This document shows positions 22,601 to 30,753 of a DNA stretch of 32,071 bases, one piece after another. Source of the DNA: Flavonifractor plautii ATCC 29863. Its GTDB lineage: Bacteria > Bacillota > Clostridia > Oscillospirales > Oscillospiraceae. The stretch spans positions 1 through 32,071 of the forward strand of contig NZ_JH417792.1 of the NCBI RefSeq assembly GCF_000239295.1, given 5' to 3'. The notes below the pieces were generated by a model. It made no database searches, was not told the origin of the DNA, and worked only from the letters and a program-made list of their open reading frames with translations. The position numbers and the translations under genes are program-made. Numbering within the stretch: the stretch's first letter is position 1; the number at the start of each line of letters is the position of its first letter.

Positions 22601-23058
22601 GCCTTTGCAAGGGCCTCCTCCCCGTCCTTCAGGGGACGGTCGGAACCGGGGATGGTGGGCACGCCGCAGGCGTGGGCGATGGCCTTGGCGGTCAGCTTGT
22701 CGCCCATCTGGGCCAGAATGGTGGAGGAGGGGCCGATGAAGGTGATGCCCGCCTCCTCGCAGGCCCGGGCGAAGTCGGCGTTCTCGCTCAAAAAGCCGTA
22801 GCCGGGGTGGATGGCGTCCACGTTGCGGCGGCGGGCCAGATCGATGATGGAGGGGATATCCAGATAGGCGCCCAGGGGGGACTTGTTCTCACCGATGAGA
22901 TAGGCCTCGTCCGCCTTGGTGCGGAAGAGGGAAAAGGTATCCTCGTTGGAGTACATGGCCACCGTGTGCAGGCCCAGATCGTAGCAGGCCCGGAACACGC
23001 GGATGGCGATCTCGCCCCGGTTAGCCACCAGGACCTTGTTAAATTTGCATTCCGCCAT
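19630..23058 (-). CDS. pyc: Pyruvate carboxylase
   Basis: Predicted 1142-aa biotin enzyme that makes oxaloacetate from pyruvate, bicarbonate and ATP. Domains in order are: biotin carboxylase with KVLVANRGEIAIRVFRAC at the start and the ATP-grasp loop AAGGGGGRGMR; the tetramerisation and carboxyltransferase region with TDTTMRDAHQSLLSTRVR and the metal-site segment HLHTHDTSGN; and the biotinyl domain with EAMKMETN, biotin on K1108, 34 residues from the end. The length is that of a standard single-chain pyruvate carboxylase, with nothing missing. ATG 23058 (GGAAGGACAGC upstream) gives the expected N-terminus. Transcribed from its own promoter about 120 bases upstream. It probably refills the TCA branch for aspartate-family biosynthesis or for reductive metabolism. 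Confidence 0.97.
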   Translation of the reverse strand: MAECKFNKVLVANRGEIAIRVFRACYDLGLHTVAMYSNEDTFSLFRTKADEAYLIGENKSPLGAYLDIPSIIDLARRRNVDAIHPGYGFLSENADFARACEEAGITFIGPSSTILAQMGDKLTAKAIAHACGVPTIPGSDRPLKDGEEALAKAVEYGFPIILKAAGGGGGRGMRRCDKPEEVIPAFNLVKSEAKKAFGNEDIFIEKYLVEPKHIEVQILGDKHGNVVHLFERDCSLQRRYQKVVEFAPAFSVPEATRQKLYEDAVKVARHVGYVSAGTVEFLVDKSGNHYFIEMNPRIQVEHTVTEMVTGVDLVRAQILIAEGHPLSTPEIGIPSQDAVHMNGYALQCRVTTEDPANNFAPDTGKITAYRSGGGFGVRLDGGNAFTGAEISPYYDSLLVKVTSWDNTFEGVCRKAMRAISEEHVRGVKTNIPFVTNILAHPTFRAGACHTKFIDETPELFDIDVGRDRATKLLKYIAQIQVDNPSAERAQFDIPRFPPYEHTPPKCTGLKQLLDEKGPEAVRDWVLGQKKLLITDTTMRDAHQSLLSTRVRTRDMLKAAEGTAEILNDCFSLEMWGGATFDVAYRFLHESPWERLRLLREKIPNIPFQMLLRGANAVGYTNYPDNLIRAFIRESARSGIDVFRIFDSLNWIPGMEIAIDEVLQQGKLCEATLCYTGDILDPKRDKYTLKYYVDMAKELEKRGAHLLCIKDMSGLLKPYAAKKLVTALKNEVGLPIHLHTHDTSGNQVAAYLMAAEAGVDIVDCAIDSMSSTTSQPSLNAVVTALQGQERDTGLDPEKLQTLSDYWADVRLRYSQFEAGIKNPSTDIYRYEMPGGQYTNLKSQVESLGLGHQFEDVKEMYVKVNHMLGDIVKVTPSSKMVGDLAIFMVQNELTPENIVERGEALTFPDSVVSYFKGMMGQPAWGFPEDLQKVVLKGEEPITCRPGELLEPVDFAAARREVEKFYPGASEQNIISWCLYPKVVEEFFRHRQEYGYIMRMGSHVFFNGMALGETNKINIEDGKTLVIKYLGLGDLNEDGTRNVHFELNGMRREVAVPDKNAEAQVKHVTLADPSDKSQAGASIPGMVSKICVKLGDAVEENQVLAVIEAMKMETNVVARMAGTVEQVLIKEGGSVKAGELLITIK

Positions 23059-23183
23059 GCTGTCCTTCCTTCCTGAATCAAATGAGTCCGATCGCGTCAA
23101 ACAGACACCGTTCGGCTGCGGCGGCTCTCCGGCCGCCATGACCCCGCCGCCGGGGCGTGCGGGGAAATGCGATGTTAAGACTG

Positions 23184-23212
23184 ATTATAGCAGTAAGGCG
23201 GATTTTTTGCAA
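23184..23212 (-). promoter_or_regulatory. Promoter of pyc
   Basis: On the minus strand TTGCAA (23207-23212), 17 bases, then TATAAT (23184-23189). The start site would be near 23177, giving a leader of about 120 bases. The leader carries GC-rich inverted segments (23,105-23,155) but no riboswitch that I recognise. The 23059-23369 gap contains only this promoter and the divergent recG promoter. Confidence 0.8.
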
Positions 23213-23309
23213 GCGATTTTGTGTGTGGTTGCAAAACTTGGCGACACGCACAGGAAATTCAACCGGCCGGTTTTGCATTTGGCGGTTTCACCGTCGGGGG
23301 GAAGGGGCC

Positions 23310-23338
23310 TTGCCACTGTCTGGGAAATATGCTACACT
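23310..23338 (+). promoter_or_regulatory. Promoter of recG
   Basis: TTGCCA (23310-23315), 17 bases, then TACACT (23333-23338). The start site would lie near 23345, about 25 bases before the recG start codon with GGAGAGGAGGGAG as ribosome site. Confidence 0.65.
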
Positions 23339-23369
23339 AAGACCTCACAGAGGAGAGGAGGGAGCATCC

Positions 23370-25445
23370 ATGGCGCTGCGGCTTGGCGACGGGGTGGAGC
23401 GGCTGCCCGGCATCGGGCCGGCCCGGGCCAGGAGCCTGGAGAAGCTGGGGCTGGCCACGGTGGAGGATCTGCTGCGCTACTTTCCCCGGGACTATGAGGA
23501 TCGCCGCCGGTTTTCCACCGTGGCGGCGGCCCCGGTGGACACTCCGGTGTGCCTGGAGCTGCTGGTGGCGGAGCCACCCCACCTCTCCCGCATCCGCAAG
23601 GGGCTGGAGCTGGTGAAGGCCCGCCTGGTGGACGACACCGGCAGCGTCACCGCCACCTTCTTTAACCAGTCCTATATGAAGGACGCCCTGCGCACCGGCG
23701 AGACGTACGTCGTCTACGGCCGGGTGGAGGGCCCGCCGGGGCGGCGTCAGATGACCAACCCGGTGTGTGAGCGGGCGGACAGGGCCCGCTTCACCGGCCG
23801 TATCCTGCCCATCTATCCCCTGACCCGGGGGATCTCCAACAACCTGCTGGCGGGGCTGACCCTCCGCTGCGTGGAGGAGTGCGCCGGGCAGATGGAGGAG
23901 ACGCTTCCCGCCGGACTGCGGCGGGAGCACGCCCTGGCCGCCGCCGAGTTTGCCTGCCGGAACATCCACTTCCCCCGGGACGAGGAGGCCCTGGAGCTGG
24001 CCCGGCGGCGGCTGATCTTCGAGGAGCTGTTCTGCCTGGCCTGCGGCATGGCCCTGCTGCGCACCCGGCGCACCTGTGCGGAGGGCGTCCCCTTTTCCAC
24101 ACCGCCGGTGGAGGAATTCCTGGCGCTGCTCCCCTTCTCCCTCACGGCCGCCCAGCGGCGGGCCATGGAGGAGGTGGCGGTCGACACCGCCTCCGGCGCG
24201 CCCATGAACCGGCTGGTGCAGGGCGATGTGGGCTCGGGCAAGACCATGGTGGCGGCCTACGGGGCGTGGCTGGCGGCGAAGAACGGCGGCCAGTGCGCCC
24301 TGATGGCCCCCACGGAGCTGCTGGCCGAGCAGCACTTCCGCTCCCTGGCCCCGCTGCTGGGGCGGGCAGGGGTGCGGGTGGGCCTGCTCACCGGCTCGGT
24401 GAAGGGGAAGTCCCGGAAGGAGCTCTACGCCGCCCTGGCGGCGGGGGAGGTGGATCTGGTGGTCGGCACCCACGCCCTGCTGAGCGAGGGGGTGGTGTTT
24501 TCCGACCTGGCCCTGGCCATCACCGACGAGCAGCACCGCTTCGGGGTGGCCCAGCGCGCGGCCCTGGCCGCCAAGGCCGGGCGGACGCCCCACGTGCTGG
24601 TCATGTCCGCCACCCCCATCCCCCGCACCCTGGCCCTCATCATCTATGGGGATCTGGAGGTGTCGGTGATCGACGAGCTACCCCCCGGCCGCACGCCGGT
24701 GGAGACCTATGTGGTGGGGGAGGACAAGCGGCAGCGGATGTATCGCTTCGTGCGGAAGCTGGTGGGCCAGGGGCGGCAGGCCTATCTGGTCTGCCCCGCC
24801 GTGGAGGAGGGGGAGGAGTCCCCGGGAGAACCCGGCGGGGAGGGCCTCAAGGCGGCCGTCCCCTATGCTGAACACCTCAAAAGCGAGGTGTTCCCCGACC
24901 TGCGGGTGGGGCTGGTGCACGGAAAGATGAAGGCCAGGGACAAGGACGCGGCGATGACCGCCTTCGCGGCGGGGGAGCTGGACGTGCTGGTGTCCACCAC
25001 CGTCATCGAGGTGGGGGTGGACGTGCCCAACGCGGCGCTGATGGTGGTGGAGAACGCCGACCGCTTCGGCCTGAGCCAGCTCCACCAGCTCCGGGGCCGG
25101 GTGGGCCGGGGAAAGCACCAGTCCTACTGTGTGCTGATGACCAGCACCCACAGCGCCGAGAGCCGGGAGCGGCTGCGGGTGCTGGCGAAAACCGCCGACG
25201 GCTTCCGCATCGCGGAGGAGGACTTGAAGCTGCGCGGCCCCGGCGACTTTTTCGGCCAGCGGCAGCACGGCCTGCCCCAGCTTGGCATCGCCGATCTGGC
25301 GGCGGACATGCGGGTGCTCAAGGAGGCCCAGCAGGCCGCCCAGAAGCTGCTGGAGGCCGATCCCGGCCTATCCCGGCGGGAGCACGCACCGCTGCTGGGC
25401 CGGGTGCGCCGCCTGTTTGCCCAGCACGGTGACATGTTCAACTGA
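23370..25445 (+). CDS. recG: ATP-dependent DNA helicase RecG
   Basis: Predicted 691-aa branch-migrating helicase that remodels stalled replication forks and Holliday junctions. ATG 23370 was chosen from the ribosome site GGAGAGGAGGGAG. The N-terminal wedge/OB domain begins [20 protein letters not shown] and includes [20 protein letters not shown]. The helicase core has Walker A GDVGSGKT with K291, the DEQH box at 386-389 ([13 protein letters not shown]) and [11 protein letters not shown]. The second RecA lobe has [14 protein letters not shown] and [15 protein letters not shown]. Length and motifs are normal. The GC-rich hairpin after the stop (CGCCCC-GCCAG-GGGGCG, about 25,446-25,462) lacks a T run. 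Confidence 0.97.
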   Translation: MALRLGDGVERLPGIGPARARSLEKLGLATVEDLLRYFPRDYEDRRRFSTVAAAPVDTPVCLELLVAEPPHLSRIRKGLELVKARLVDDTGSVTATFFNQSYMKDALRTGETYVVYGRVEGPPGRRQMTNPVCERADRARFTGRILPIYPLTRGISNNLLAGLTLRCVEECAGQMEETLPAGLRREHALAAAEFACRNIHFPRDEEALELARRRLIFEELFCLACGMALLRTRRTCAEGVPFSTPPVEEFLALLPFSLTAAQRRAMEEVAVDTASGAPMNRLVQGDVGSGKTMVAAYGAWLAAKNGGQCALMAPTELLAEQHFRSLAPLLGRAGVRVGLLTGSVKGKSRKELYAALAAGEVDLVVGTHALLSEGVVFSDLALAITDEQHRFGVAQRAALAAKAGRTPHVLVMSATPIPRTLALIIYGDLEVSVIDELPPGRTPVETYVVGEDKRQRMYRFVRKLVGQGRQAYLVCPAVEEGEESPGEPGGEGLKAAVPYAEHLKSEVFPDLRVGLVHGKMKARDKDAAMTAFAAGELDVLVSTTVIEVGVDVPNAALMVVENADRFGLSQLHQLRGRVGRGKHQSYCVLMTSTHSAESRERLRVLAKTADGFRIAEEDLKLRGPGDFFGQRQHGLPQLGIADLAADMRVLKEAQQAAQKLLEADPGLSRREHAPLLGRVRRLFAQHGDMFN

Positions 25446-25491
25446 GCGCCCCGCCAGGGGGCGGAGAATCACATGAAAAGGAGTAAGACGT

Positions 25492-25935
25492 ATGATTTCC
25501 ATTCGAGAGATGACCGCGGCGGACGAGGGGGCCGTCATGGAGATGGTGGACCGGTTCTACCACAGCCCGGCGGTGGAGCATGAGGTGGACCCGGCCGTTC
25601 TCCGCCGGTCCTTTCAGGCGGCGGTGGACCCGGCCGAGCCGCTGATCCAGGGCCTGGTGCTGGAGGAAGACGGCCGCCCGGTGGGCTACCATTATATGTG
25701 CATCGGCTATTCCGCTGAGGTAGGCGGGCGCTACCTGCTGCTGGATGAGCTCTACCTGGCTCCCGAGTGCCGGGGCAAGGGCTACGGCGAGCAGGTGATC
25801 CGCTGGGCCATGGAGCAGCACCCTGAGTGCGCCCGCTACCGCCTGGAGGTCACCGGGGAGAACCGGGCCGCCCGGCTGTATGAGCGGATGGGCTTCCGCT
25901 ATCTGGACTACAAGCAGATGGTCATTGACCGGTAA
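25492..25935 (+). CDS. GNAT family N-acetyltransferase
   Basis: Predicted 147-aa acetyl-CoA-dependent acyltransferase. ATG 25492 follows AAAAGGAG. Motif A of the fold is visible as LLLDELYLAPECRGKGYGEQ, with the pyrophosphate loop R-G-K-G-Y-G, followed by VIRWAMEQHPECARYRLEVT and the end motif NRAARLYERMGFRYLDYKQM. The acceptor substrate cannot be deduced. It follows recG after 46 bases and precedes the cysteine-motif gene after 15 bases, so it may be in the same transcript as both. Confidence 0.88.
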   Translation: MISIREMTAADEGAVMEMVDRFYHSPAVEHEVDPAVLRRSFQAAVDPAEPLIQGLVLEEDGRPVGYHYMCIGYSAEVGGRYLLLDELYLAPECRGKGYGEQVIRWAMEQHPECARYRLEVTGENRAARLYERMGFRYLDYKQMVIDR

Positions 25936-25950
25936 AAAGGAGTGTTTGGT

Positions 25951-26331
25951 ATGACGAGGATGGAAGAGACCGAGGCCCTGCGGGCCCGGACGGACGTACA
26001 CTACAACTGCTGCCAGTCGGTCTTGGTGCCCTTCGCCGATTTGTGCGGCCTGGATAAGGAGACAGCCTTCAAGCTGGGGGCCAACTTCGGCTCCGGCATG
26101 CGCCATGGCTCCACCTGCGGCGCGGTGACCGGCGCACTGATGGTGTTGGGGCTGGCGGGCAAGGGGGCCGATGAGGCCACCGCGCTGATGCGCCGGTTCC
26201 GGGAAAAAAACCAGGTCCTGGACTGCGCCAATCTGCTCCGGCTGGCCAAGGAGCGGGGGGAGGAGCGCAAGTGCCACTGCGACCGGATGGTATACGAAGC
26301 GGTGGAGCTTCTGGAGGACTTGCTGAAATAA
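25951..26331 (+). CDS. C_GCAxxG_C_C family protein (possible redox-cysteine protein)
   Basis: Predicted 126-aa protein. ATG 25951 lies eight bases after AAGGAG; the GTG at 25942 overlaps that ribosome site and is less likely. Cysteines follow the family pattern: YNCCQSV near residue 20, then FGSGMRHGSTCGAVTGALMV with the characteristic CGAxxG, then VLDCANLL and ERKCHCDRM. The family is common in anaerobes, and its members are thought to bind metal or electrons through these cysteines, but a precise reaction has not been assigned, to my knowledge. Its position after a GNAT gene gives no strong clue. Confidence 0.75.
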   Translation: MTRMEETEALRARTDVHYNCCQSVLVPFADLCGLDKETAFKLGANFGSGMRHGSTCGAVTGALMVLGLAGKGADEATALMRRFREKNQVLDCANLLRLAKERGEERKCHCDRMVYEAVELLEDLLK

Positions 26332-26335
26332 GACG

Positions 26336-26366
26336 ATCGGGCACCGGCTGCTGGCCGGTGCCCGAT
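26336..26366. terminator. 13-bp perfect hairpin between convergent genes
   Basis: The arms ATCGGGCACCGGC (26336-26348) and GCCGGTGCCCGAT (26354-26366) flank a 5-base loop. It lies between the stop of the C_GCAxxG_C_C gene (+) and the end of the DUF4179-like gene (-). The downstream T run is poor on both strands, so terminator activity is likely but not certain. Confidence 0.6.
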
Positions 26367-26378
26367 AACGTAAGGGCC

Positions 26379-27746
26379 TTATTGCAGGGTGAGGACGACG
26401 GGGACTTCAAAGGTGGTGCGGCGGGAGGCAAAGAGTTCCATGGAGATGACGTCCCAGTAGCAGTGCTCAATGGTGTACTCTTCAACGAAATACCCCTCGG
26501 GAATGGGCGTTTCATAGGGGGTGTTCCGCCAGAGAATGTCACTGGCATAGGTGCTGTGGCCGCCGGTATTCTTTACCGTGCCGTCAGGGGTGCGATAGAA
26601 GCCGGTGCCCAACTGGTAGAAGTTCAGGTTCGTCTCGCTGCTGGCGGGAGGCATGGGGGCCAGGAAAGCCACCTGGGCTGTGGTATCGTCCAGGCGGATA
26701 GCGCTGATCTCCATGCCCCCCGGCATGGGTTCCAGGGCCTCCCCTGTTTTCAGGCTGACAGTGATAAACTTCTGACTCTTCTCCAGCCACTCTGCCTTGG
26801 TGATGTGCAGGGTGAGGGAGTCCGGATCGCTGAAATAAGGGCTCTCGAACAGGTAGGAGTCCCCCATGGCGGTCAGGCCGCTGGCGGAGCCCTTCTCATA
26901 GCGGTTGCCCTTCTTGTCCTCCAGATAGAAGTCCAGACTCTGGAGCTCCTCTGCGTTGTCTGGGTCCTGCTCCAGATTTAGCCGGGCGTGGGTGGGGTAG
27001 AGCTCCAGATCCACAATCCGGATGTTGTTGCCGTCCAGCTCCAGCCAGCGGTTCACCTCCACCGTGCGGCCTTGGCCCCGGAACCGCTGATCCAGGGGGA
27101 GGTCGAAGGTGACCACGGCGTCCGCCGTCCATTCCCCGGCATCGGTGACATCGGGTATGTGGGCCTGCACCTCGCAGGTCAGGCGTAGGGACTCCGGAAG
27201 CTGGGACTCCTCCTCCCCGTTAAAGGCCACGGTGATGGCGTTGGACAGCTCCCCGGAGGCCACGCTGTCCATCAGGACGGAGCAGCCCTCCAGCCTTTCT
27301 CCGTCGGGGGTGGTGAACGTTGCCCGGGGCATAAAGAACGTGGCCTCCTCCGGCCCGGAGACGGACAGGAAGAGCATCAGCCCGCCCTGGTCGGCCATCA
27401 GGTACTCCAGATGGACGGTGATGCCGTTGTCCGTGGCGCTCTGACCGATATACTGCACATAGTCGTTTTCCACAGCGGCCTTGAGGCTGGGAGAGAAGGC
27501 CACGGCGGCGGCCAGCTCCTTGAGCACGGGCACTTTGCCGCAGGCCAGGGCGAAGGGGGTGGACAGGTTCACCAGGAGCACGAAGGCGGCAAACACCGCC
27601 GCCACGCTCCCGGCGGGGGCGCTGATCCGCCGCCACAGCCTCCGGCGGCGGGCCCTGGCCCGGGCGCGGGCCACGGCGCCCTCCAGGGCGGGGGGGAGCT
27701 CCTCCGGTGCGTCCCGGAGGGCCTTGTATTCTTCCATGCGGTCCAT
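26379..27746 (-). CDS. DUF4179-like membrane protein, probable anti-sigma partner of the ECF sigma factor
   Basis: Predicted 455-aa protein. ATG 27746 follows GGAGG. The first 50 residues are cytoplasmic and very basic (ARARARARRRRLWRR). One membrane helix follows at about residues 46-64 (GSVAAVFAAFVLLVNLSTPF). Then comes a large outside region with the typical DUF4179 start (VPVLKELAAAVAFSPSLKAA) and repeated beta segments. In many Clostridia a gene of this kind follows an ECF sigma factor, and the cytoplasmic tail is thought to hold the sigma factor until an envelope signal arrives. No zinc anti-sigma motif (HxxxCxxC) is seen. It is read with the sigma gene, three bases downstream of its stop. 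The stimulus is unknown. Confidence 0.8.
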   Translation of the reverse strand: MDRMEEYKALRDAPEELPPALEGAVARARARARRRRLWRRISAPAGSVAAVFAAFVLLVNLSTPFALACGKVPVLKELAAAVAFSPSLKAAVENDYVQYIGQSATDNGITVHLEYLMADQGGLMLFLSVSGPEEATFFMPRATFTTPDGERLEGCSVLMDSVASGELSNAITVAFNGEEESQLPESLRLTCEVQAHIPDVTDAGEWTADAVVTFDLPLDQRFRGQGRTVEVNRWLELDGNNIRIVDLELYPTHARLNLEQDPDNAEELQSLDFYLEDKKGNRYEKGSASGLTAMGDSYLFESPYFSDPDSLTLHITKAEWLEKSQKFITVSLKTGEALEPMPGGMEISAIRLDDTTAQVAFLAPMPPASSETNLNFYQLGTGFYRTPDGTVKNTGGHSTYASDILWRNTPYETPIPEGYFVEEYTIEHCYWDVISMELFASRRTTFEVPVVLTLQ

Positions 27747-27749
27747 GGC

Positions 27750-28214
27750 TCAAACCTCCTCGGTCAGATGCAGCTTTAACAGGGACAGGGCCTTACGCTG
27801 GCGGGTGGATACGGTGCCCGGCGGGATGTCCAGGGCCTGGGCGGTCTCCGCCAGGGTGAGGCCCTGGAAGTAGCGCAGTACCACCACCGCCCGCAGCTCA
27901 CGGGGCAGGCGTGCGACGGCCTCCCGCAGGGGGAGCGCGTCGAAGGCCTCCGCCGCGGTCTCGGGCAGCTCGGCCACCGCCAGCTCCCGCTTCCGGCGGC
28001 GCAGCTCGGCGTTGCAGGCGTTGATGAGGATGCGGGTCATCCAGGTGGCGAAATACTCCGGCTGGCGGAGGCGTTTGTAGTGGAGAAAGCCCTGGTAGAC
28101 CGCCTCGTCCACCGCGTCCACAGCGCAGGCCTCGCTGCCCAGATAGAGCCAGGCGGTGCGGTAGAGCCGGCCTTTCAGGCCCTCCGCCTGTTGAATGAAT
28201 TCCTGTTCGGTCAA
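27750..28214 (-). CDS. ECF-type RNA polymerase sigma factor
   Basis: Predicted 154-aa sigma-70 family protein. The start is TTG 28214, after AAAGGGGG; no ATG lies near the N-terminus. Region 2 includes LYRTAWLYLGSEACAVDAVD and QPEYFATWMTRILINACNAE. Region 4 contains LPRELRAVVVLRYFQGLTLA and the recognition helix PPGTVSTRQRKALSLLK. Regions 1.1 and 3 are absent, as expected for ECF factors. It is followed by its likely membrane partner. In front of it on the minus strand GAAAAC and, 14 bases on, TCTAAT could form a self-recognised promoter, but this is weak. Confidence 0.9.
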   Translation of the reverse strand: MTEQEFIQQAEGLKGRLYRTAWLYLGSEACAVDAVDEAVYQGFLHYKRLRQPEYFATWMTRILINACNAELRRRKRELAVAELPETAAEAFDALPLREAVARLPRELRAVVVLRYFQGLTLAETAQALDIPPGTVSTRQRKALSLLKLHLTEEV

Positions 28215-28272
28215 GGGTGGCGCCCCCTTTCTGCCTATTAGAGAAACCGGCGGGCCGTTTTCATTGCGTTTC

Positions 28273-28301
28273 TTGAAAAAAGTTTGGCTTCATTATATAA
28301 T
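28273..28301 (+). promoter_or_regulatory. Promoter of the mutY operon
   Basis: TTGAAA (28273-28278), 17 bases, then TATAAT (28296-28301). The start site would be near 28308, about 35 bases before mutY, with GGAGGAA at 28329-28335 as ribosome site. It lies divergent to the ECF sigma gene. Confidence 0.85.
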
Positions 28302-28342
28302 AGCCGGGTCAGAGAAAAAAGAGGTCCCGGAGGAATCCTGTT

Positions 28343-29365
28343 TTGAATCAACTCGACCAACTTCCCATCCCCCTGCTCCAGTGGTACCGCGAAAACGCCC
28401 GGGTGCTCCCCTGGCGGAGCGATCCCACCCCCTACCACGTGTGGGTCAGCGAGATCATGCTCCAGCAGACCCGGGTGGCGGCGGTGCTGGACTACTACCG
28501 CCGCTTCATGGAGGCCCTGCCCACCGTGGCCGATCTGGCGGCCGTGGAGGAGGACCGGCTCATGAAGCTGTGGCAGGGCCTGGGCTACTACAACCGCGCC
28601 CGCAACCTCCAGAAAGCCGCCCGTCAGGTGGCGGAGGACTTCGGCGGGGTGTTCCCCGACACCTATGAGGGCCTTCTCACCCTGTCCGGCGTGGGGGAGT
28701 ACACAGCGGGGGCCATCGCCTCCATCGCCTTCGGCGTCCCCGTTCCGGCGGTGGACGGCAACGTGCTGCGGGTGGTGGCCCGCATCAGCGGAGACGGCGG
28801 CGACATCGCCCGGCCGGACACCAAGGCCCGGATGCGCGCCGCCCTCCAGGCCGTGCTTCCGGTGGACGCCCCCGGCGACTTCAACCAGGCCCTCATGGAG
28901 CTGGGGGCCACGGTGTGCCTGCCCAACGGCGCGCCCCTGTGCGACCGGTGCCCGGCGGCGGACTTCTGCACCGCCCGGCGGGAGGAGCGCACCGGGGAGC
29001 TGCCCGTCAAGGCGGCAAAAAAGGCCCGGCGCATCGAGGCCCGGACCGTGTTCCTGATTTTCTGGGAAAAGAAGGTGGCCCTGCGGCGGCGGCCGGGGCG
29101 GGGCCTGCTGGCGGGCCTGTGGGAGTATCCCAACGAGCTCTCCCCCGCCCCCTGTCCGGTGGAGGCGGCCGGGTTATCCGGCGGCCCGGCGGGGAAGCAT
29201 ATCTTCAGCCATATCGAGTGGCACATGACCGCCCAAATCGTGGAGGCCGCCTCGCCGGAGCTGCCGGAGGGGTGGGTGTGGGCCGACCGGGCCGCCCTGG
29301 AGCGGGACTACGCCGTGCCCAACGCCTTTCAGGCCTTCGCCGGGGCGGTGGAGGCCCGGCTGTGA
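28343..29365 (+). CDS. mutY: A/G-specific adenine glycosylase MutY
   Basis: Predicted 340-aa base-excision enzyme that removes adenine opposite 8-oxoguanine. The start TTG 28343 gives MNQLDQLPIPLLQWYRENAR and follows GGAGGAA. The catalytic E37 lies in VSEIMLQQT, and the helix-hairpin-helix LSGVGEYTAGAI leads to D138 in VPAVDGNVLRV. The [4Fe-4S] ligands are C192, C200, C203 and C209 (CLPNGAPLCDRCPAADFC; the first gap is seven residues, one more than in E. coli). The C-terminal NUDIX-like 8-oxoG reader is present (LRRRPGRGLLAGLWEYPNEL, then HIFSHIEWHMTAQI). The protein is complete. The aldehyde dehydrogenase gene follows after 11 bases. Confidence 0.95.
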   Translation: MNQLDQLPIPLLQWYRENARVLPWRSDPTPYHVWVSEIMLQQTRVAAVLDYYRRFMEALPTVADLAAVEEDRLMKLWQGLGYYNRARNLQKAARQVAEDFGGVFPDTYEGLLTLSGVGEYTAGAIASIAFGVPVPAVDGNVLRVVARISGDGGDIARPDTKARMRAALQAVLPVDAPGDFNQALMELGATVCLPNGAPLCDRCPAADFCTARREERTGELPVKAAKKARRIEARTVFLIFWEKKVALRRRPGRGLLAGLWEYPNELSPAPCPVEAAGLSGGPAGKHIFSHIEWHMTAQIVEAASPELPEGWVWADRAALERDYAVPNAFQAFAGAVEARL

Positions 29366-29376
29366 AGGAGAGCGCC

Positions 29377-30735
29377 ATGGAGGATGTACTGGCCGCCCAG
29401 CGGCGGTATTTTGACAGCGGGGCCACCCGGCCCCTCCGGTTCCGCCGGGAGATGCTCACCCGGCTGGAGCTGGCCCTCACCCGGTGGGAGGGGGAGCTGC
29501 TGGAGGCGCTGAAGGCAGATCTCAACAAATCCCCCTACGAGGGGTATATGAGCGAGCTGGGCCCCACCCTGGCGGAGCTGCGCTTTGCCCGCGGGCATCT
29601 GAAAAAGTGGGCCCGTCCCGTCCGGCACCCTGCCCCCCTGTCCCAGTTCCCCTCCGTGGGCACTGTGTACCGGGAGCCCTACGGCGTGTCGCTGATCCTC
29701 GCCCCGTGGAACTACCCTCTGCTTCTCACCCTGGCCCCCCTGGTGTCCGCCATCGCGGCGGGGTGCACGGCGGTGGTGAAGCCGGGGGAGGACGCCCCCG
29801 CCTCCGCCCGCGCCCTGGCGGAAGTGCTGGGGCGGGTGTTCCCGCCGGATTATATCACCGTGGCCGAGGGGGGACGGGAGGAGGCGGAGGCCCTGGTGGA
29901 CAAGCCCTTCGACGTAATCTTCTTCACCGGCAGTCCGGCGGTGGGGAAAAAGGTCATGGCCGCGGCGGCGGAGCACCTCACCCCCGTCACCCTGGAGCTG
30001 GGGGGCAGGTCGCCGGTGATTCTGGCCCCCGACGCCGATGTGGAGCTGGCCGCGGCCCGCATCGCCTGGGGCAAGTTTCTCAACGCGGGGCAGACCTGCG
30101 TGGCTCCGGACCACGTCTGGGTGCCGGAGGGGATGGCGGAGCCCTTCGTGGCCGCCCTGGCCCGGCAGATCACCCGCTTTTACGGCGCGAATCCCCTGGC
30201 CGGGGAGGAGCTGCCCCGCATCGTCAACCGGCGGCACTTCGACCGTCTGGCCGGGCTGCTGTCCGGCGGGCGGATCGCCGTGGGCGGGCAGAGCGACCCG
30301 GAGGGCCTGCGCATCGCCCCCACGGTGCTGGTGGACGTGCCGGAGGGCAGCCCGGTGCTGGAGGAGGAGATCTTCGGCCCCATCCTGCCTGTGCTGCTCT
30401 ACCGGAGCCTGCCGGAGCTGGTGGAGGCCCAGAGGCAGAAGCCCCGCCCGCTGGCCCTCTACCTGTTCACCCGGAGCCGCTCCGTCGAGCGGGCGGTGCT
30501 GGAGGCCCTGCCCTTCGGGGGCGGGTGCGTCAACGACACGGTGGTGCACCTGGCCGACCCCCGCCTCCCCTTCGGCGGGGTGGGGAACAGCGGCATGGGC
30601 GCCTGCCACGGCAAGGCGGGCTTCGACGCCTTCACCCACGAAAAGAGCGTACTCAAAAGAGGGCGGCTGGACATTCCCGTCCGCTATCCGCCCTATGGGA
30701 AAAAGCACCTGGGCATTTTGAAAAAACTGATGTGA
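29377..30735 (+). CDS. Aldehyde dehydrogenase family protein
   Basis: Predicted 452-aa NAD(P)-dependent enzyme oxidising an aldehyde to an acid. ATG 29377 is preferred because AAGGAG lies six bases upstream; GTG 29362, overlapping the mutY stop, would add five residues. The active-site cysteine is C241 (NAGQTCVAPD) and the general base is E207 (LELGGRSP). The Rossmann loop FFTGSPAVGKKVM and the end motif LPFGGVGNSGMGACHGKAGF fit the class 3 / YwdH-like (fatty or aromatic aldehyde) group. That group is short, about 450 aa, and has a C-terminal membrane-associated tail. Substrate is unknown. Cotranscribed with mutY and tdk by layout. Confidence 0.92.
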   Translation: MEDVLAAQRRYFDSGATRPLRFRREMLTRLELALTRWEGELLEALKADLNKSPYEGYMSELGPTLAELRFARGHLKKWARPVRHPAPLSQFPSVGTVYREPYGVSLILAPWNYPLLLTLAPLVSAIAAGCTAVVKPGEDAPASARALAEVLGRVFPPDYITVAEGGREEAEALVDKPFDVIFFTGSPAVGKKVMAAAAEHLTPVTLELGGRSPVILAPDADVELAAARIAWGKFLNAGQTCVAPDHVWVPEGMAEPFVAALARQITRFYGANPLAGEELPRIVNRRHFDRLAGLLSGGRIAVGGQSDPEGLRIAPTVLVDVPEGSPVLEEEIFGPILPVLLYRSLPELVEAQRQKPRPLALYLFTRSRSVERAVLEALPFGGGCVNDTVVHLADPRLPFGGVGNSGMGACHGKAGFDAFTHEKSVLKRGRLDIPVRYPPYGKKHLGILKKLM

Positions 30736-30753
30736 CGCGGGAGGAACACCGAC

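Noticed and set aside
19174-23076. Very long open frames on the plus strand (562 and 709 codons)
   Set aside because: They are the antisense shadow of the pyruvate carboxylase gene in GC-rich DNA. Their His/Val/Leu/Gly-rich sequences match no protein pattern, while the minus-strand frame has every expected motif.
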